This document shows, in pieces, positions 53,364-63,137 of a stretch of DNA of 64,000 nt. The first letter of the stretch is position 1; every line of letters begins with the position of its first letter. The DNA is from Verrucomicrobiota bacterium (GTDB taxonomy: Bacteria > Verrucomicrobiota > Kiritimatiellia > CAIQIC01 > JAGNIJ01). The notes beneath the pieces were generated by a model. It was not told where the DNA came from. It searched no databases and was given only the letters and a program-made list of their open reading frames with translations. The stretch is from assembly GCA_022710725.1 (NCBI GenBank), contig JAKLGK010000004.1, positions 1 through 64,000 of the forward strand, given 5' to 3'. The position numbers and the translations under genes were made by a program.

Positions 53364-53428
53364 AGTATAGAGCACCGCAACGACTTTGTTCAGAGGACAC
53401 ACTATCACGGCGCGTCGCAGGCTGTCAA
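53364..53428 (-). promoter_or_regulatory. Two tandem promoters of the pilus-motor operon
   Basis: On the minus strand, the proximal promoter is TGAACA (53392-53387), 17-bp spacer, TATACT (53369-53364). A distal one is TTGACA (53428-53423), 16-bp spacer, GATAGT (53406-53401). Both lie between the amylase stop and the pilB TTG start. Confidence 0.6.
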
Positions 53429-53445
53429 AACGAATGCCTCCGCCC

Positions 53446-56400
53446 TCACGGGGCATGCGCGTGGACACGGTAGGCCACGGGCGCAGGGCTGCCGGTCAGC
53501 GTGCCGTCGTCCGTGAAGGACTCGGTATCCGCCTCGCCCTCGGCCACATCCGTCTCCCAGACCTGGAACGCCGACTCGGGGATGTCGGTCCAGACCAGCC
53601 CCTGCCCCGCCACGTTGCGCGCATACCCCACCGTGTAGCGCCGGCCGCCGACGGTCGGCCACTCGATCCGCGCCCGCCCGCCCGCCGGCTTGACGATCGC
53701 TTGCAGCACCAGCGCGGAGTTGCCGTCCCGGGGATCGGTGCCCGCCAGGAATTCATCGTCGTCGCTGACGCCATCCCCGTCGCGGTCGGCATCCAGCGCG
53801 TCCGTGATCCCATCGCCGTCGATATCCGGCGGCACGGAGCCCGCGTTCCACGGGTCGGACTGCGCCTCGCCGGTGAGCGGGTCCACCGTCTGCTCGATCG
53901 TGTCGGAGTAGCCATCGTTGTCGTCATCCGTGTCGGATTCGTTTGGCGTGCCGTCGCCATCGGTGTCGGTCCGCCCGGCCGAGAGCCGGATGTCGAAGCT
54001 GAACGTGCCGCTGCCGGAGAATTCGACCTGCTGGACCTGGGCCTGGTTGCGCAGGTTGCGCGCGGCGAACGCGCCGCCGTGATCCACCGCCGCCGGGTTG
54101 TACGCCGCGCCGTGCCCCGCGTCCGCGTAGCCCACCGATACGGCCACCGTGTCCACGCGGTCGTCCTGCGCCAGGTTCACGCGCCCGCCGGCGTCAGTCG
54201 GGCCGGAGAGGTACTTCTGCCCGTTCAACGCCAGGCTGTACAGGTTCGGCGCCAGGCCGTGCCGCACGTAGAGCGCCGTGATCGAGGGCTGGACCTGGTA
54301 CTGCACCTCGAACGTCGTGGCGGTGGCGGAGGCCAGCGTGACGGTCTTCTGGATCTTCCCGTCGGCCGAGGTCAGCCGCCACCCGCCGGCCACGGCGGCC
54401 GCGGCATAGAGGCTGTTGACGTAGCCGTTCGTGTTCGGCCCGGCGGCCCACCAGTCCTTCAGCGCGGAGGTGCGCTTCGCCAGCGGGTTCCCGGATCCGT
54501 CGAGGTTGCTCACGCCCTCGTCTTCGCTCTCGCCCTCGGCATAGGCGAGGGTGTTGCCGATGCCCTGGAATACGCGCCCGCTGGCCGGATCGCGGACGAA
54601 CGCGGCGATCATCCGCCCGCCGTTGTCCTCGAACACGGCAAAGACGCGCTGGTTGCAGAGCACGTATTCGCTCTCGCCGTCGAGATCGACGTCCTCGGCC
54701 GTGTTGGTCGCGCCGGCCGGCAGCGCCGTCGCCCACTGCGCCACCCGACCGTACAGGGCGCCCAGCCGCGCCTGCGCCTGCGCGGTCAGCGCGAAGCCGG
54801 CAAGCGTGTCGTAGTTGGAATCCGGGTGCTTGTACGCCCCGTAGCTCCACCGGCTGCGGTCGGTTTCGTCCTCGTTGTGGAACGCGGTCTCCCACAGGCC
54901 CTGGCCGAGCACCATCCGCCCGAGCAGCCCCTCGCGGCTGGTCCCGGCGCCGGCCACCGCGGCCCACGCATCGCCCAGGATCGTCCCCGCCGTGCCCGCG
55001 TCGCCGAACGTTTTGACCGTCTGCGTGGCGCCCTCGTAGGTGAACTTCCGGTCGCGCAATGATTCCTCGTTGGCGCTGCCGTCGTACCAGTTGCCGAAGT
55101 CCGAGCCGCTGGAGAAATGCACGTAGTCGTTGGCCTGCGGGCTCAAGGCCAGCCCGCTGCCGCGCGCGACCGTGGACCAGTAATCCCCCGCCCCGTCGCC
55201 CGTGATGTCCACCTCGCCCTTCGCGATCTGCTCCAGGGTGACGACCTGGATCCACGGGTGGTTGGCGATCCAGTCCAGGTTGCGGTCGTAGGCCGCCGCG
55301 TTGGTCGTGTTGCCGAAGTTCTCCCAGAGGCTGAACATCACCACCGCCTGGTCCCGCGCCCACCACTCGTTGGCCTTCTTCGAGAGCAGGCCGCGCAGCC
55401 CCAGGCTCAAACCGCCGTCGTGCCGCACGAAGATGTCGTCGGCCGCCTGCTGGTTGATCGCGAAGAGCTTGACCCCGTTGACCTCGTTGAGCTTGAACCC
55501 CTCCTCCTTGAGGGCTGCCTCGCGGCCGAACCAGTTGTAGAGGTGCGTGTACTGGTCCACGACGCCGAAATACGCGCCTAGCCCGGCCAGTTGCGTGAGC
55601 GTCGGCCCGTCCATCATGCGCTCGGGGTAGAAATAGACGTCCCACCAGTTCGGGAACGCCGTCCCGTAGATCGTGTTCAGCGCCAGCTGGCCCATCTCCA
55701 GCGACGCCTGGTTCAGCGTCGAGCTGAAGAACGGCAGCGCCTGCTCCGCGTACGGGCCGGCGAGCAGCGCGGCCTGACCTTCGCGGACCATCCGCCGGAT
55801 GCGCGCGTTGAACGAGGGCCCGTCCTTCTGCGGGTCGGTGTCGCTGGCCGCCCACTCGATCGTCGAGGCCAGCTGCCCGGAGATGCGCAGGTTCAGCGGC
55901 AGGCCGAAGAACTCGTTCGCGTCCAGCGCCCTGAAGTAGCCCGTTGCCGAATCGCCCGCACCGCTGCGGATCTGCTTCTGGATTTCGGAGGCCGGCACCG
56001 CGGGCTGGTTGCCGTGCAGCAGCACCGCCAGCTTGGCCCGGTTGGCTTTCCAGCCCTGCGAAATCCAGCCGTTCAGCACGGCGTCGTCGCTGCCGCGCTC
56101 GTCGTCGAGGATCGCGTCCGCGAGGTCGCTCGTGCCGCCGACGTCGCCCGGCCCGCGCGGGCTGTCCTGCGTGCCGTCCCGCGTGGTGTAAACCTGGTAG
56201 TGCAGTTCGCTGATCCCGTTCCAGCCGGCCTGGATCAGCGCGGCCCGGTCGATGGCCACCTCCACCGCGTCGTAGTCCGCGCGGAAACTGACGCCGCGTA
56301 TGAAGTCCGGCCGCGACACGACGCCGTGCGCGGAGAGATCGTCCCAGCTGTTCACGGTGTTCAGCAGCGGGTCCTGGTCGATGAGCACGTTGGCGATCCC

Positions 56401-59400
56401 GGTCTCGTACACGGCCACCACCAGCTCCCAGCCCATGTCGCTGGCGCAGTTGACGCTGTCCGGCAGGGCCTTCTCGCCCGTGGACGTGTTGCCGGTGTCG
56501 ATGACGACGTAGAAATCCATGTGGCCTTCCTCGGCCTGGTACTGCAGGTCGTAGAAATCCAGCCGGAAGTAAAACTCGTTGAGGTCGCGCCCGTCGCGGG
56601 AATAGAACGCCACCAGGTCGCGGCTGGTGTCGTAGTCGTCGTCCCAGAAATATACGTCGCCGCGCTCGCGCAGGTTGCCCGCGCCGTGGACCTCGTCCAG
56701 CGTGTGGCAGTCGTCGGCCGTCCAGTCCATGAACTGCTCGGACACGTCCACCCCCGCCAGCGTGCCGAGCGACTTGCCCGCGCCGATCGTGATCTGGTCG
56801 CCCGGCTCCGCCTGGCCGTTGTCCGCGTAGCACGGATCAGTGCCGCCGGTGTATTCCTGCAAATTGCTCAACGCGTCGAGGTCCGGGTTGCCCGCGGGCC
56901 CGAAGTCCGCGGTTCCGTCGCCGGCCGCCGCGGTGGCGAGGCTGTTCGTGCCGTTGTCCAGCGCGGAGAGGCACGACCGGTTCTCCCAGCCGTCCGGCAG
57001 CCCGTCGCCGTCGGTGTCCGCGTTCAGCGGATCGGTCTCCAGCCACGCCTCGCCCGCGTCGTAGAGCCGGTTGGTGTTGGAGTCGCCATCCACGAGCCCG
57101 TCGTGACTGATGTCCTCCGTGCCGTCCAGCTTGCCGTCGCCGTCGGTGTCGGAGTTGTTGGGATCGGTCTCGCCCGCGTCCAGCCGGCCGTTGCGGTTCG
57201 CGTCCTCGATGCCGTCCGGCAGGCCATCCCCGTCCGAGTCCGCCTCGAGGGGGTCGGTGGTGCTCCCGGCGATGCGCATGAGCCGGTCGCCGCCCGCGAC
57301 GTGGTTCGGGTGCCCGCTGTTGTCGTCCGTGTTGAACAGCGGCGGATCGAGATCGGCCAGGAAGTTCTTGAACCCGTCGCCGTCGGTGTCCGCGGCCAGG
57401 TCGGTCGCCGCCGGATTCAGCGGGCTCGCCAGGCCCAGTTCGAGCCCGTCGGGCAGCCCGTCGTCGTCGGTGTCGGGCGAAATCGCGTCCGTGCGGCCCG
57501 CGAAGTAGTACCGGTGCACGTCGCCGTTGTTCCATTCGGTTGCGAGCGGCTTGTCGGTGAAGAGGTCGTAGGCAACGGTCTCCTCCCAGTCGGTCAGCCC
57601 GTCGTCGTCATCGTCGTCGTCCGCGCCGTCCTCCTCCACGGTCTGCCGGAAGTCGAGGTGCGTGGTCTGGCTCGCTTCGATCTCTTCGCTGGCCGGGTTG
57701 CCGTCCGTATCGCCGTAGAGCGCGAGCGCGTGCGCCCCCTCGTCCGCGACACCCAGGCCGGTCCACGCGAAGCTCCAGCTCTTGGCCGTCGCATTGCTGG
57801 AGACCAGCGTCGCCGCGCCGCCCCACGTCCCGCCGTCGATCTCCATCCGCAGGCTGCGGACGTCGGGGCTGGTCTCCGCGATGAGCGTCGTGTCGAACGG
57901 CGGGGGCGGATACGGGGCGACCAGCGTGTAGGGATTGCCGTTGAGATCCAGCGGCGGCGGCTGGATGAACCGGGCCATGCTGCGCTCCACGGTCGTCTGC
58001 ACCTCCGCGCTGGCCTGCAGTTCGTAGTCGTCATCCTCGTAGAGGGCCAGGATCGTGTGCGTGCCCGCGCTGAAGTTGCTCCAGGCCAGCCGCAGTTCGC
58101 CGAACCCGTCTCCGCCCTGGTTGTCGCGCAGGACGTAGCCCGCGCGCGGCTGGAACGAATTGTCAATTAAAACCGAGAAGTTCGCCGGATTGGTCGAGAG
58201 GCACACCGCGCCGCCGTCGCGGCAATCGGTGAACTGCACGACGATCTCGTAGTCGGTGAACGTGATGGTGCTCCCGTGCGGCGGCCACGCGATGTGCAGC
58301 CGCGCGTCGGGGGCGCGGCAGGCGTGGGCCGACGTGAGCGTGGTGATCCGGCTGGCATCGGCGGCGGACGAATCCTCGTAGAGCTTCGCCTGGATCGTCG
58401 CGTTGCCGCTGGACGGGATGTCCCGGCACGTGAAGCGCCACTCCTTCGGGTAGTTCGTCGCGTACTGCGAGAGGTGCGCGTCGCCGGGATTCGGCACGGA
58501 CGCCGACGCCGGCTCCCAGGCCGGGTCCACGCCGTTGGTGCTGGTGCCGTTGCCGTTGGGCAGGCCGGTGACCGAGTCGTCGTTGGCCGGGTCGTTATCG
58601 TCGATGTGGACCAGCACCTTCGTCACCGTGTCGTCGGTGCGGAACGCCATGCCGTACTCGCGGCTCCAGAACGTCTCGCCCGTCCGCGGGTAGCCGAACA
58701 CGCCCGTCGGCGCGAGGCGGTCCATGTAAAAGGTCTTGGTGAAGGTGTTGTACAGGTCGCACCCGTCGTTCGGCCCGCCCAGCCGCTTGCGGAACAGCCG
58801 CGTGCGGACCATGTGGTAGCCCTCGCCGAACGCCGTGGCGGAGATGTTGGTGACCTCGTATTCCGACTCGTAGTTGTGCCGGTTGAAGAAGTCTGCCTCG
58901 TTCCCGTCGGTGGAATCCATGTCGCTGACCAGGGCGTCCCAGATGCCGAAATACGTCTCGCCCAGCCGCCGGAAGCGGAACGTCATCGGCTCGTAGCCCA
59001 GGAACACGTCCGTCGCCTGGCCCGGAGGGTTGTCCAGTCCGTCGCCGTTGACGTCCACCCCCTCGTCCAACCGGATCATCGCGGACACGGTCAGCCCGTC
59101 CGAGCGCGAGACGAAACGGATCGGGTCGCTGCCGGCGACGCGCTGGATGTAGACCGGGTCCTCGTCGTTCGGGATCCCGTCGTCGTCCCAGTCCTCGTCG
59201 CCGTGCAGCCCGTCCACCCGGATCACCGGGATCAGGCCCACCAGCGAGCCCGCGGGCTGCTCGATCAGGATCGGCGACGACGGCTCCACGGCCGTCCGGC
59301 CCGGCACCATGATGCTGTACGCGGCATAGTGCCCCGGCGGCACGCGCAGGTTTACCTTCCAGTCCGTCCCGACGCGGACCCACTCGTCCTGATCCCAGCC

Positions 59401-61062
59401 GTTGTGCCGCGTCGCGTAGTTGAAGAGCAGCGTGCCCGGCCGGAAGTGCGTGAAGGGATTCACATAGTGCGTCTGTCCGCTGTACTTGTCGTCGTTGATC
59501 GCGACCAGCAGGACCGCGCCCTCGTTGTTGTTGTAGCTCGTGCCCTTGTAGTCCTGCGAGTAGACCTTCTGGTTCACGACCACGTCGTCGCTGGACCACT
59601 TGTTGTCGTCCCAGCCGCGCACGAATTGCTGGTGAATCCAGACGGTGCGGGAGATTTCGCTCTCGGGGCCCGGGGTGTCCATCAGCATCGGCAGCCGGTC
59701 GATCACGTTCGCGTTCTGGTACTGGCCGAGGAAATTGCCCTGGCCCTTCTCGGGGAACACGCGGCCCCACTGGTCCGGCAGCGAGTGGTTGTTGCCGTCC
59801 GTGTAGACCAGCGCGATGCCGTCGCGCAGGATCATCCAGGTGCTCAACATGTCCATGTCCGCGAACTGCGGATGGTCGTGGTTCATCGGCTGCATCACGC
59901 CGTAGTCAGGCCCGAGCCGGCCCATGTTCTGGAGGTTGCCCGCGTACTTCTGGTCGCCCCAACCGTCCAGCGTGTACGACGCGGTCCCCTCGTAATCGAA
60001 GTCGAGCAGCCGCATCCCGCGGCGGACGTAGTCGTAGAGGTCCAGGTTCTTGTGCGGCACGGCCTCGCCGAAGAGCAGCGCGTCGTCCCGCGGCGCGTCC
60101 TCGTCGAACAGCGAATTGCGCGTGTCGCCGTCGTTGAAGCCGTGCAGGATGTCGTACTCCGCCTGGATCGCCCCGCAGTAGCCGAGGTAGCTGCCCCAGT
60201 TCCCGACGCCCTTCCACTCGCCGAAGAAATCCGGGATCACGTGCTTGGCGGCGTCGAACCGGAACCCGTCGCACTTCGTCTCGTGCATCGTCCAGCGCGC
60301 GGCGCGGATCAGGTAGGCGTTGACGTCCTCGCTGGCCGGGTCGCCGGACGGCCGGTTGGTGTCGCAGTACTTGTAGACCCGGTTGCCGTCCGCGTCCTGG
60401 ATATAGTTGTTCGGATCGGTCAGGTCCGGGTACTTGTCCGGCTCCGCCGGCTGGCGGACGAACGACAGGTCCGCCCCCGGGATGTCCCAGTTGCCGGACT
60501 CGTTCGAGATGTCCGTGAGATCGCTCAACGTGTAATGCTGGATGGCCCCGTGGTCGCCGGTGTCGTAATGAACCTGCTGGATGGAGCCGGACTTCCGCCA
60601 GAAGTGGGTGCCCGTCTGGATCAGGTGGAAATCCTCCGGCAGCATGTCCGGGTAGAGCGTAATCGGCGTGCTCTCGTCGTAGCCCGGCACGCCGAACGAA
60701 TTATGGTTCATCACGTTGTCGAAATAGACCCGGATGCCGAACCGGTGGGCCATCTCGACCAGCCGGACCAGTTCATGCTTCGTGCCGTACTTCGTCGCGA
60801 TGGTGCCGTTCTGGTCCTCGTCGCCGAGGTCAAAGCGGTCGTGGAGATCGTAGCCGACGGACCACTGGCTGCCGCCCTTGTTGGGCACGGGGACATAGAT
60901 AGAGCCGTAGCCGATTTCCGCCATCAGCGGGATTTTCTCGATCATTTCCCGCCAGGTCGTGTTGAACCACTGGACCATCACCTCGGCCTGCGCCGGCAAC
61001 GCGAGAACCGACGCCCCGATTCCGGCCCACAGCCACGATTTCCATTTTCCCGCGTGCGTCAT
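53446..61062 (-). CDS. Giant secreted amylase with GH13 and GH57-like regions and TSP3 repeats
   Basis: A 2538-aa secreted protein. Signal peptide 1-26 (cleaved after ALPAQA). A GH13 alpha-amylase domain (27 to about 560) has all four regions: DNVMNH (about 113), nucleophile Asp270 in FRFDAAKH, acid Glu333 in FGEAV, and NHD (Asp396). Beta domains follow, then a calcium-binding DTDGDG block (about 1140-1410), a DOMON-like binding domain (about 1465-1580), a GH57-like domain (HGNQP at 1683; YPER with Glu1814), a second TSP3 block (2365-2447) and a C-terminal beta domain. ATG 61062 is chosen over 61125 because GAGGG precedes it and the signal peptide starts there. Role: extracellular starch breakdown. 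Confidence 0.9.
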   Translation of the reverse strand: MTHAGKWKSWLWAGIGASVLALPAQAEVMVQWFNTTWREMIEKIPLMAEIGYGSIYVPVPNKGGSQWSVGYDLHDRFDLGDEDQNGTIATKYGTKHELVRLVEMAHRFGIRVYFDNVMNHNSFGVPGYDESTPITLYPDMLPEDFHLIQTGTHFWRKSGSIQQVHYDTGDHGAIQHYTLSDLTDISNESGNWDIPGADLSFVRQPAEPDKYPDLTDPNNYIQDADGNRVYKYCDTNRPSGDPASEDVNAYLIRAARWTMHETKCDGFRFDAAKHVIPDFFGEWKGVGNWGSYLGYCGAIQAEYDILHGFNDGDTRNSLFDEDAPRDDALLFGEAVPHKNLDLYDYVRRGMRLLDFDYEGTASYTLDGWGDQKYAGNLQNMGRLGPDYGVMQPMNHDHPQFADMDMLSTWMILRDGIALVYTDGNNHSLPDQWGRVFPEKGQGNFLGQYQNANVIDRLPMLMDTPGPESEISRTVWIHQQFVRGWDDNKWSSDDVVVNQKVYSQDYKGTSYNNNEGAVLLVAINDDKYSGQTHYVNPFTHFRPGTLLFNYATRHNGWDQDEWVRVGTDWKVNLRVPPGHYAAYSIMVPGRTAVEPSSPILIEQPAGSLVGLIPVIRVDGLHGDEDWDDDGIPNDEDPVYIQRVAGSDPIRFVSRSDGLTVSAMIRLDEGVDVNGDGLDNPPGQATDVFLGYEPMTFRFRRLGETYFGIWDALVSDMDSTDGNEADFFNRHNYESEYEVTNISATAFGEGYHMVRTRLFRKRLGGPNDGCDLYNTFTKTFYMDRLAPTGVFGYPRTGETFWSREYGMAFRTDDTVTKVLVHIDDNDPANDDSVTGLPNGNGTSTNGVDPAWEPASASVPNPGDAHLSQYATNYPKEWRFTCRDIPSSGNATIQAKLYEDSSAADASRITTLTSAHACRAPDARLHIAWPPHGSTITFTDYEIVVQFTDCRDGGAVCLSTNPANFSVLIDNSFQPRAGYVLRDNQGGDGFGELRLAWSNFSAGTHTILALYEDDDYELQASAEVQTTVERSMARFIQPPPLDLNGNPYTLVAPYPPPPFDTTLIAETSPDVRSLRMEIDGGTWGGAATLVSSNATAKSWSFAWTGLGVADEGAHALALYGDTDGNPASEEIEASQTTHLDFRQTVEEDGADDDDDDDGLTDWEETVAYDLFTDKPLATEWNNGDVHRYYFAGRTDAISPDTDDDGLPDGLELGLASPLNPAATDLAADTDGDGFKNFLADLDPPLFNTDDNSGHPNHVAGGDRLMRIAGSTTDPLEADSDGDGLPDGIEDANRNGRLDAGETDPNNSDTDGDGKLDGTEDISHDGLVDGDSNTNRLYDAGEAWLETDPLNADTDGDGLPDGWENRSCLSALDNGTNSLATAAAGDGTADFGPAGNPDLDALSNLQEYTGGTDPCYADNGQAEPGDQITIGAGKSLGTLAGVDVSEQFMDWTADDCHTLDEVHGAGNLRERGDVYFWDDDYDTSRDLVAFYSRDGRDLNEFYFRLDFYDLQYQAEEGHMDFYVVIDTGNTSTGEKALPDSVNCASDMGWELVVAVYETGIANVLIDQDPLLNTVNSWDDLSAHGVVSRPDFIRGVSFRADYDAVEVAIDRAALIQAGWNGISELHYQVYTTRDGTQDSPRGPGDVGGTSDLADAILDDERGSDDAVLNGWISQGWKANRAKLAVLLHGNQPAVPASEIQKQIRSGAGDSATGYFRALDANEFFGLPLNLRISGQLASTIEWAASDTDPQKDGPSFNARIRRMVREGQAALLAGPYAEQALPFFSSTLNQASLEMGQLALNTIYGTAFPNWWDVYFYPERMMDGPTLTQLAGLGAYFGVVDQYTHLYNWFGREAALKEEGFKLNEVNGVKLFAINQQAADDIFVRHDGGLSLGLRGLLSKKANEWWARDQAVVMFSLWENFGNTTNAAAYDRNLDWIANHPWIQVVTLEQIAKGEVDITGDGAGDYWSTVARGSGLALSPQANDYVHFSSGSDFGNWYDGSANEESLRDRKFTYEGATQTVKTFGDAGTAGTILGDAWAAVAGAGTSREGLLGRMVLGQGLWETAFHNEDETDRSRWSYGAYKHPDSNYDTLAGFALTAQAQARLGALYGRVAQWATALPAGATNTAEDVDLDGESEYVLCNQRVFAVFEDNGGRMIAAFVRDPASGRVFQGIGNTLAYAEGESEDEGVSNLDGSGNPLAKRTSALKDWWAAGPNTNGYVNSLYAAAAVAGGWRLTSADGKIQKTVTLASATATTFEVQYQVQPSITALYVRHGLAPNLYSLALNGQKYLSGPTDAGGRVNLAQDDRVDTVAVSVGYADAGHGAAYNPAAVDHGGAFAARNLRNQAQVQQVEFSGSGTFSFDIRLSAGRTDTDGDGTPNESDTDDDNDGYSDTIEQTVDPLTGEAQSDPWNAGSVPPDIDGDGITDALDADRDGDGVSDDDEFLAGTDPRDGNSALVLQAIVKPAGGRARIEWPTVGGRRYTVGYARNVAGQGLVWTDIPESAFQVWETDVAEGEADTESFTDDGTLTGSPAPVAYRVHAHAP

Positions 61063-61158
61063 CGGTCCCTCACATCGTTCAGAAAGAAAGGATCTCCAAG
61101 GCTGCAGCATCCCCGCGACAGACATTGTGTGAGTTAAATTACTCCTATGCCCGTTTTT

Positions 61159-61174
61159 TGTTAAACGTTTTACT
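61159..61174. promoter_or_regulatory. LacI-like operator upstream of the amylase (TGTTAAACGTTTTACT)
   Basis: A CG-centred palindrome (core 61160-61173, one mismatch). It shares AACGTTTTACT exactly with the operator at 27072-27087. A half-site AGTAAACCG stands at 61182-61190. On the minus strand a TATAGT (61178-61173) abuts it, so a repressor here would block a promoter for the amylase; the -35 is weak. Confidence 0.6.
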
Positions 61175-61214
61175 ATAGAATAGTAAACCGATTCTTCATC
61201 ATTGGCGGCTGTTG

Positions 61215-61220
61215 TATAAT
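61215..61220 (+). promoter_or_regulatory. TATAAT -10 element for the DCC-family gene
   Basis: A perfect TATAAT 64 nt upstream of ATG 61284. The -35 at 17 bp (TTCTTC) is poor, so activity may need an activator. It is back to back with the amylase operator region. Confidence 0.45.
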
Positions 61221-61283
61221 TCAGTGTTCAATAATCGGTTATGAATTGCCATTTCTGAAACCGGATCCCTTGCAGTTAGATCC

Positions 61284-61703
61284 ATGATGAAGCAAGTTAA
61301 TGCAATGAACGAAGACAGGCCGCTCCAGTCAGAAATACGCGGCGTCATGCTTTACGACGGCGCTTGTCCGTTTTGCTCGCGCGAAGCAGCCATCTTGAAG
61401 AAGGCTGACGCCTCCAGCCGCGTACGGTTCGTGGATATCAGCGACCCGGTTTTCAATCCGGCCGCCTACGGACTGACCCGCGAGGAGGCGGACGCGCAAC
61501 TTCACTTCTTCGACGGGGAGGGCCGCGTATCTCGCGCCATGGACGCCGTCCGGGCGGCCTACCGCGCCGCCGGCATCGGCGGAAGGATGGCGTGGACCGG
61601 CGCGCCGCTGGTCCGCCCGCTCTTCGACCGCCTCTACCGCGTGTTCGCCCGGAATCGGCTGCGCTGGGGCGCGCGCCTGTCGCGGCGACGCCCCGGCGGT
61701 TGA
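61284..61703 (+). CDS. DCC-family (DUF393) thiol-disulfide oxidoreductase-like protein
   Basis: A 139-aa soluble protein of the DCC family. The defining motif DGACPFCSREA (about 27-37) has the CxxC pair, and RFVDISDPVFNPAAYGLT with AMDAVRAAYR follow as usual. A thioredoxin-like redox role is presumed for the family but not well established. No clear ribosome binding site is seen; ATG 61287 or 61302 are alternatives. It converges with gatB, 6 bp between stops. Confidence 0.88.
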   Translation: MMKQVNAMNEDRPLQSEIRGVMLYDGACPFCSREAAILKKADASSRVRFVDISDPVFNPAAYGLTREEADAQLHFFDGEGRVSRAMDAVRAAYRAAGIGGRMAWTGAPLVRPLFDRLYRVFARNRLRWGARLSRRRPGG

Positions 61704-61709
61704 TCGACG

Positions 61710-63137
61710 TCAGGCCCCGCCCAGCTTGCGCTGGAGGAGTTCCTGGACCATCCGGGGATTGGCCTTGCCGCGGCTCTTCTTCATGATCTGGCCGACCAGG
61801 AATTGCAGCGCGGGCTTCTTGCCGGCCCTGTAGTCCGCGACCGGGCCGGGATTCTCGGCGATGGCCTCGTCCGCATAAGCTTCCAGCGCGCCGGTATCGC
61901 TGACCTGCGCCAGGCCCTTCGTCTTGACCAGTTCCGTCGGGTCCCCGCCCTTCTCGAACAACTCGCTGAACAGCTCGCGCGCCGTGGGAACGTTGATCAC
62001 CTTCTGGTCCACCAGCCGGATCAGCCCGGCCAGCGAAACCGACGTCAGCTTCGCATCCTTCAGTTCGGTCTGCTTTTCCCCCAGGCATCGCAGGACGTCG
62101 GTCATGACCCAGTTCGACGCCGCCTTGGGATTGCCGGACGCGCGCGCGGTCTCTTCGAAGAAATCCGCGACGGCCTTGTCCGCCACCAGCACGCCGGCAT
62201 CGTAGTCCGGCAAGCCGTACTCCGTCACCAACCGATCGCGCCGCTTCGCCGGCAGCTCGGGCAGCGTCGCGCGCCACTGCTCGACGGTTTCCGGCGGCAG
62301 GACAACGGGCATGAGGTCGGGCTCGGGGAAATAGCGGTAGTCGTGCGCGTATTCCTTGGACCGCATGGCCTCGGTGACGCCCTTTTCGTCGTCCCACCGG
62401 CGGGTCTCCTGCCGGATCGCGCCGCCGGACCGCAGCACCTCTTCCTGCCGGGGCAGCTCGTGCTTCAGCGCGTGGAACACGCCCTTGAACGTGTTCATGT
62501 TCTTGATCTCAATCTTCGTGCCCAGCTCGGACTGCCCCTCCGGCCGCACGCTGCAGTTGACGTCGCACCGCAGGTTCCCCTGCTCCAGGTTGCAGTCGCT
62601 CACGCCGCCGTAGAGCAGGATCTGCCGCAGGGCGAGAAGAAAGGCCTGGGCCTCCTCGGGGGTTTCGATGTCGGGCTCCGTCACAATCTCCATCAGCGGC
62701 GCGCCGGCGCGGTTGAAGTCCACGCCGCTGGACGAGCCGAAGTGCATGCTCTTGCCGACGTCCTCTTCCAGATGGATGCGCGTGATGCCGACGGCTTTCT
62801 TCCGGCCCTCGACCTCGATCTCCACCGAGCCGCCCAGGCACAGCGGCTTGTCGTACTGCGAGATCTGGTAGTTCTTCGGCATGTCCGGGTAGAAGTAGTT
62901 CTTCCGGTCGAACTTGCTGTACGGATTGATCCGGCAGCCGATCATCAGCCCGGTCAGCACGGTCAGACGAATGGCCTCGCCGTTGACGTTCGGCAGCGTG
63001 CCGGGATACCCGAGGCAGACCGGGCAGACGTGCGTGTTCGGCTCCCCGCCCGGCTCGTTCGGGCAGCCGCAGAAGATCTTCGATCGCGTCTTCAGCTGGA
63101 CATGGATTTCCAGGCCTATGGTCGGAAGATACTTCAT
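61710..63137 (-). CDS. gatB: Asp-tRNA(Asn)/Glu-tRNA(Gln) amidotransferase subunit B
   Basis: A 475-aa subunit of the GatCAB complex, which converts mischarged Glu-tRNA(Gln) or Asp-tRNA(Asn). It shows [11 protein letters not shown] at the N-terminus, the zinc cysteines (FCGCPN and CPVCLG), [17 protein letters not shown], the kinase-like [17 protein letters not shown] block and the C-terminal YqeY-like tail ending in KLGGA. ATG 63137 overlaps the gatA stop (ATGA). Confidence 0.96.
   Translation of the reverse strand: MKYLPTIGLEIHVQLKTRSKIFCGCPNEPGGEPNTHVCPVCLGYPGTLPNVNGEAIRLTVLTGLMIGCRINPYSKFDRKNYFYPDMPKNYQISQYDKPLCLGGSVEIEVEGRKKAVGITRIHLEEDVGKSMHFGSSSGVDFNRAGAPLMEIVTEPDIETPEEAQAFLLALRQILLYGGVSDCNLEQGNLRCDVNCSVRPEGQSELGTKIEIKNMNTFKGVFHALKHELPRQEEVLRSGGAIRQETRRWDDEKGVTEAMRSKEYAHDYRYFPEPDLMPVVLPPETVEQWRATLPELPAKRRDRLVTEYGLPDYDAGVLVADKAVADFFEETARASGNPKAASNWVMTDVLRCLGEKQTELKDAKLTSVSLAGLIRLVDQKVINVPTARELFSELFEKGGDPTELVKTKGLAQVSDTGALEAYADEAIAENPGPVADYRAGKKPALQFLVGQIMKKSRGKANPRMVQELLQRKLGGA

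Noticed and set aside
55591..61137. Very long open frames on the plus strand opposite the amylase gene (up to about 950 codons)
   Set aside because: They are exact antisense mirrors of the amylase frame, rich in Arg, Ala, Val and His with no domains. High GC at third positions suppresses stop codons on the opposite strand; the amylase frame has signal peptide, motifs and a ribosome binding site.
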